Below are positions 46,401 through 47,500 of a DNA stretch of 47,500 nt, in pieces. Every line of letters begins with the position of its first letter. The first letter of the stretch is position 1. The stretch spans positions 180,001 through 227,500 of the forward strand of contig RPFO01000164.1 in assembly GCA_009746045.1 (NCBI GenBank), given 5' to 3'. Origin of the DNA: Mesostigma viride. Its lineage: Eukaryota; Streptophyta; Mesostigmatophyceae; Mesostigmatales; Mesostigmataceae. The notes below the pieces were generated by a model that was not told the DNA's origin, ran no database searches, and saw only the letters and a program-made list of their open reading frames with translations. The translations under genes were made by a program, and so were the position numbers.

Positions 46401-47500
46401 TCTGAACTGTTTGCAGCCGCGATGGAATCTGCGAGCGGGATGTTCCACGCGGAGGTACGTCCTAACAACTCATGAAGGAACGTACCTCCGCCATGAACAT
46501 CCCTCTCGCAGATTCCATCGCGGCTGCGAACGGTTCTGACTCCCAAACGGGTGTCCGATCCAACGCGGGGGCCGCCTCCGCCGGTGCGGCGGCCATTGCT
46601 ACGGTTGCGTAGAGAGTGTCGGCACGGTAGCTGGAGTTTCAATTCATCAAGCTGCATGCAGAGTGCATTTCACAGGGCTCCCAGGGCTAGTGCAATGTCC
46701 GACGTCCGCTAAACTCGATGACAGTTAAGGTATACAATACAAATGTTTTCCTGCCTGCAAGGCAATTAATGTTAACGTCAATCTGTAATAAGCTTAGGCT
46801 CACGTGATCGGGTGTACACCGTTCCTGGGTAGAGATGATAGCGTTGTCTGCACTGCACTGTAAAACCATTCGCGTGGCACTACCTAAATACTAAATACAC
46901 AATGCAGCCCTGATGCACCTTACAATTGCCAGCTTGGCACCAGATCCATCGGAGTGACACCGAACTTCCGAGTCCTTTTCTAGGAGAGACGACCAGCGCC
47001 TGCACGATCCATGCTGGTTGCATGGCGTGTACGTCCATTACGCAGAAACCGTACAAGGCAGGTACAACAATGGTGTTCTACCGTTGGCAACCGTTGGCAA
47101 CAGTATGGATGGATACTTACCACGCGGCGCGGGCTGCCAACCCCCCCCGCAACTTCTACCTGTCATAGCACCCCTGCAACCTTGCCCCTGCCACCTAAAC
47201 GTCGCCACCTCACCCTTCCCAGGCCTCACCCCTGCCACATCATATTTTGCCATGGCCTCGCTACTCCATGTTCCACTTTCTTCCACACGCCCCCACGGTT
47301 GCATATGCCAGAACGCGTGGGCGTTCTACCGCGCGCGCGGCTACTCGGTCACGTTCAAAGTAGAGTCCCTAACAGAGGCCCGTGTGCACAACGTAGTCAT
47401 GTGCAACCGTGAGGCGCTGGGCGTGCCCGAGTGGCACACGGCGGCCGCACAGGCCGAGGAGGGGAACCCGGCAAGCATCACCAACAACGCGCCCTCAGAC
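42069..47500 (+). CDS. Tim44-like domain protein, probably mitochondrial (gene continues past the window)
   Basis: Predicted exons 42069-42515, 43561-43654, 44212-44288 and 47312 to the window end. Donors are GTACGT, GTAATG and GTAGGG; acceptors end in CAG. Phases (0, 1, 0) fit at each join. The N-terminus is basic with no acidic residue for 21 positions (MARASSRQVFSYLAHHLTRG), like a mitochondrial targeting sequence. The later exons read IDSSFDPADFMEGARHAFMR, then NQLLSQRDIAGMRDMVVPSV and GYSVTFKVESLTEARVHNVV. This pattern fits the Tim44-like fold shared by Tim44 (protein import) and mitoribosomal mL45/Mba1. The mL45-type protein is the more likely reading, but neither is certain. Confidence 0.55.
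43363..43402. repeat. (CA)n microsatellite
   Basis: About 19 CA dinucleotides within the first intron of the Tim44-like gene. Confidence 0.95.
43561..43654 (+). CDS. Exon 2 of the Tim44-like gene
   Basis: Acceptor GGGTGGCAG, donor GTAATG. It encodes TEGKQVAIQLAIDSSFDPAD and FMEGARHAFMR; the split last codon is completed by the next exon to Val. The F-x-x-x-A-(R/K)-x-x-(F/Y) pattern is the first helix of Tim44-like domains. Confidence 0.65.
44212..44288 (+). CDS. Exon 3 of the Tim44-like gene
   Basis: Acceptor TGTGCGCAG, donor GTAGGG. It encodes NQLLSQRDIAGMRDMVVPSV followed by QDAYE and is in phase with exon 2. The L-L-x-x-(R/N)-D-x-x-x-(L/M) helix follows as expected. Confidence 0.65.
45229..46201. 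mobile_element. Nested MITE, 973 bp
   Basis: Begins CCAGTGTTTTTTTT and ends AAAAAAAACACTGG, exact inverted ends of 14 bp. It is flanked by TCCGCT and TCCGCA, a probable 5-bp TCCGC duplication. It has no coding capacity. Inside are several copies of a small hairpin, GGCCAC-N-GTGGC (near 45270, 45312, 45354, 46001, 46042 and 46085), and a larger hairpin near 45511-45586 (CATTCACGCCTTAAGTTGGG, inverted later). Confidence 0.75.
46309..46632. repeat. Fold-back of about 155-bp arms
   Basis: Arms 46309-46473 and about 46480-46632 are inverted copies (AGCTACCGTGCCGACACTCT ... GCGGAGGTACGT), at about 85% identity with a short spacer. Transcribed, it would form a long hairpin RNA. Confidence 0.8.
46486..46596 (-). 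CDS. Exon-like fragment within the transposon
   Basis: From ATG at 46596 on the minus strand: MAAAPAEAAPALDRTPVWES, then a helix (AAAMESARGMFMAE), ending at a strong donor GTACGT in phase 0 after 37 codons. The mirror copy at 46345 has a stop after ten codons. It is plausibly the first exon of the lost transposase gene. The family is not recognised. Confidence 0.35.
47312..47500 (+). CDS. Exon 4 (partial) of the Tim44-like gene
   Basis: Acceptor CATATGCCAG, 63 codons open to the window end: NAWAFYRARGYSVTFKVESL, TEARVHNVVMCNREALGVPE, then an Ala/Glu/Asn-rich stretch. It joins in phase 0 to exon 3. Another exon between 44289 and 47311 is possible but none was convincing. Confidence 0.6.

Larger units (their letters stand above)
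44924..46900. mobile_element. Transposon with 267-bp terminal inverted repeats, in an intron
   Basis: 44924-45190 and 46634-46900 are reverse complements with only about five mismatches, beginning GTGTATTTAGTATTTAGGTA. Long, nearly identical inverted repeats and a 2 kb size fit a Mutator-like or other long-TIR family. No clear target duplication was found. Inside are a nested MITE (45229-46201) and a fold-back with a transposase-exon-like frame. It lies in the third intron of the Tim44-like gene. Confidence 0.75.

Overview
This window looks like nuclear DNA of a eukaryote, most likely a flagellated green or streptophyte alga. Host genes are split by short GT-AG introns, exons are GC-rich and codon-biased, and introns carry microsatellites and many TGCATG words. 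No rRNA, full tRNA, CRISPR or bacterial operon structure was seen. The lineage is inferred from gene style and transposon types, not proven.

Host genes: (1) the 3' part of one exon of an unknown minus-strand gene (410-567); (2) a plus-strand gene of at least nine exons (4462-11863) for a large coiled-coil protein with a degenerate EF-hand, resembling CSPP-type centrosome/cilium proteins; (3) a plus-strand gene at the right edge (42069 to beyond 47500), read as four exons for a Tim44-like protein of mitochondrial type, with a 3 kb intron that houses a transposon. Exon phases match at every predicted junction of the second and third genes.

Almost everything from 12.4 to 41.4 kb is nested mobile DNA. 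Two ORF1-only LINE-type elements lie on the minus strand (13.7-15.3 and 31.9-33.6 kb), with a fragment of a third at 12.5 kb. A DNA transposon with 26-bp terminal inverted repeats spans 16633-24228. It has inverted subterminal arrays of an 8-bp GTGTCACG unit and a DUF7869-type transposase-like gene. It abuts the most striking element, a retrotransposon (24.2-29.0 kb) coding for Gag with a CCHC knuckle, an aspartic protease and a C5-cytosine DNA methyltransferase. This copy has three reading-frame breaks and no reverse transcriptase or integrase. Its 3' side is cut off by LINE debris.

From 29.0 to 41.4 kb, LINE 3' ends share a small hairpin (CTCCC-AACG-GGAG type) followed by AT-rich microsatellite tails. 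Two PiggyBac-type elements are inserted in these at TTAA (34307-37151 and 37235-38933). The first keeps the start and the cysteine-rich end of a PiggyBac transposase but has lost the catalytic middle. A further insert bounded by perfect palindromes (39283-41040) seems to split a LINE ORF2 tail.

The intron of the Tim44-like gene carries a 1.98 kb element with 267-bp terminal inverted repeats. Inside it are a 0.97 kb MITE and a fold-back pair of transposase-exon-like arms. The window thus records several layers of insertion whose order can be read, with a methyltransferase-bearing retroelement as its best candidate for an unusual system.
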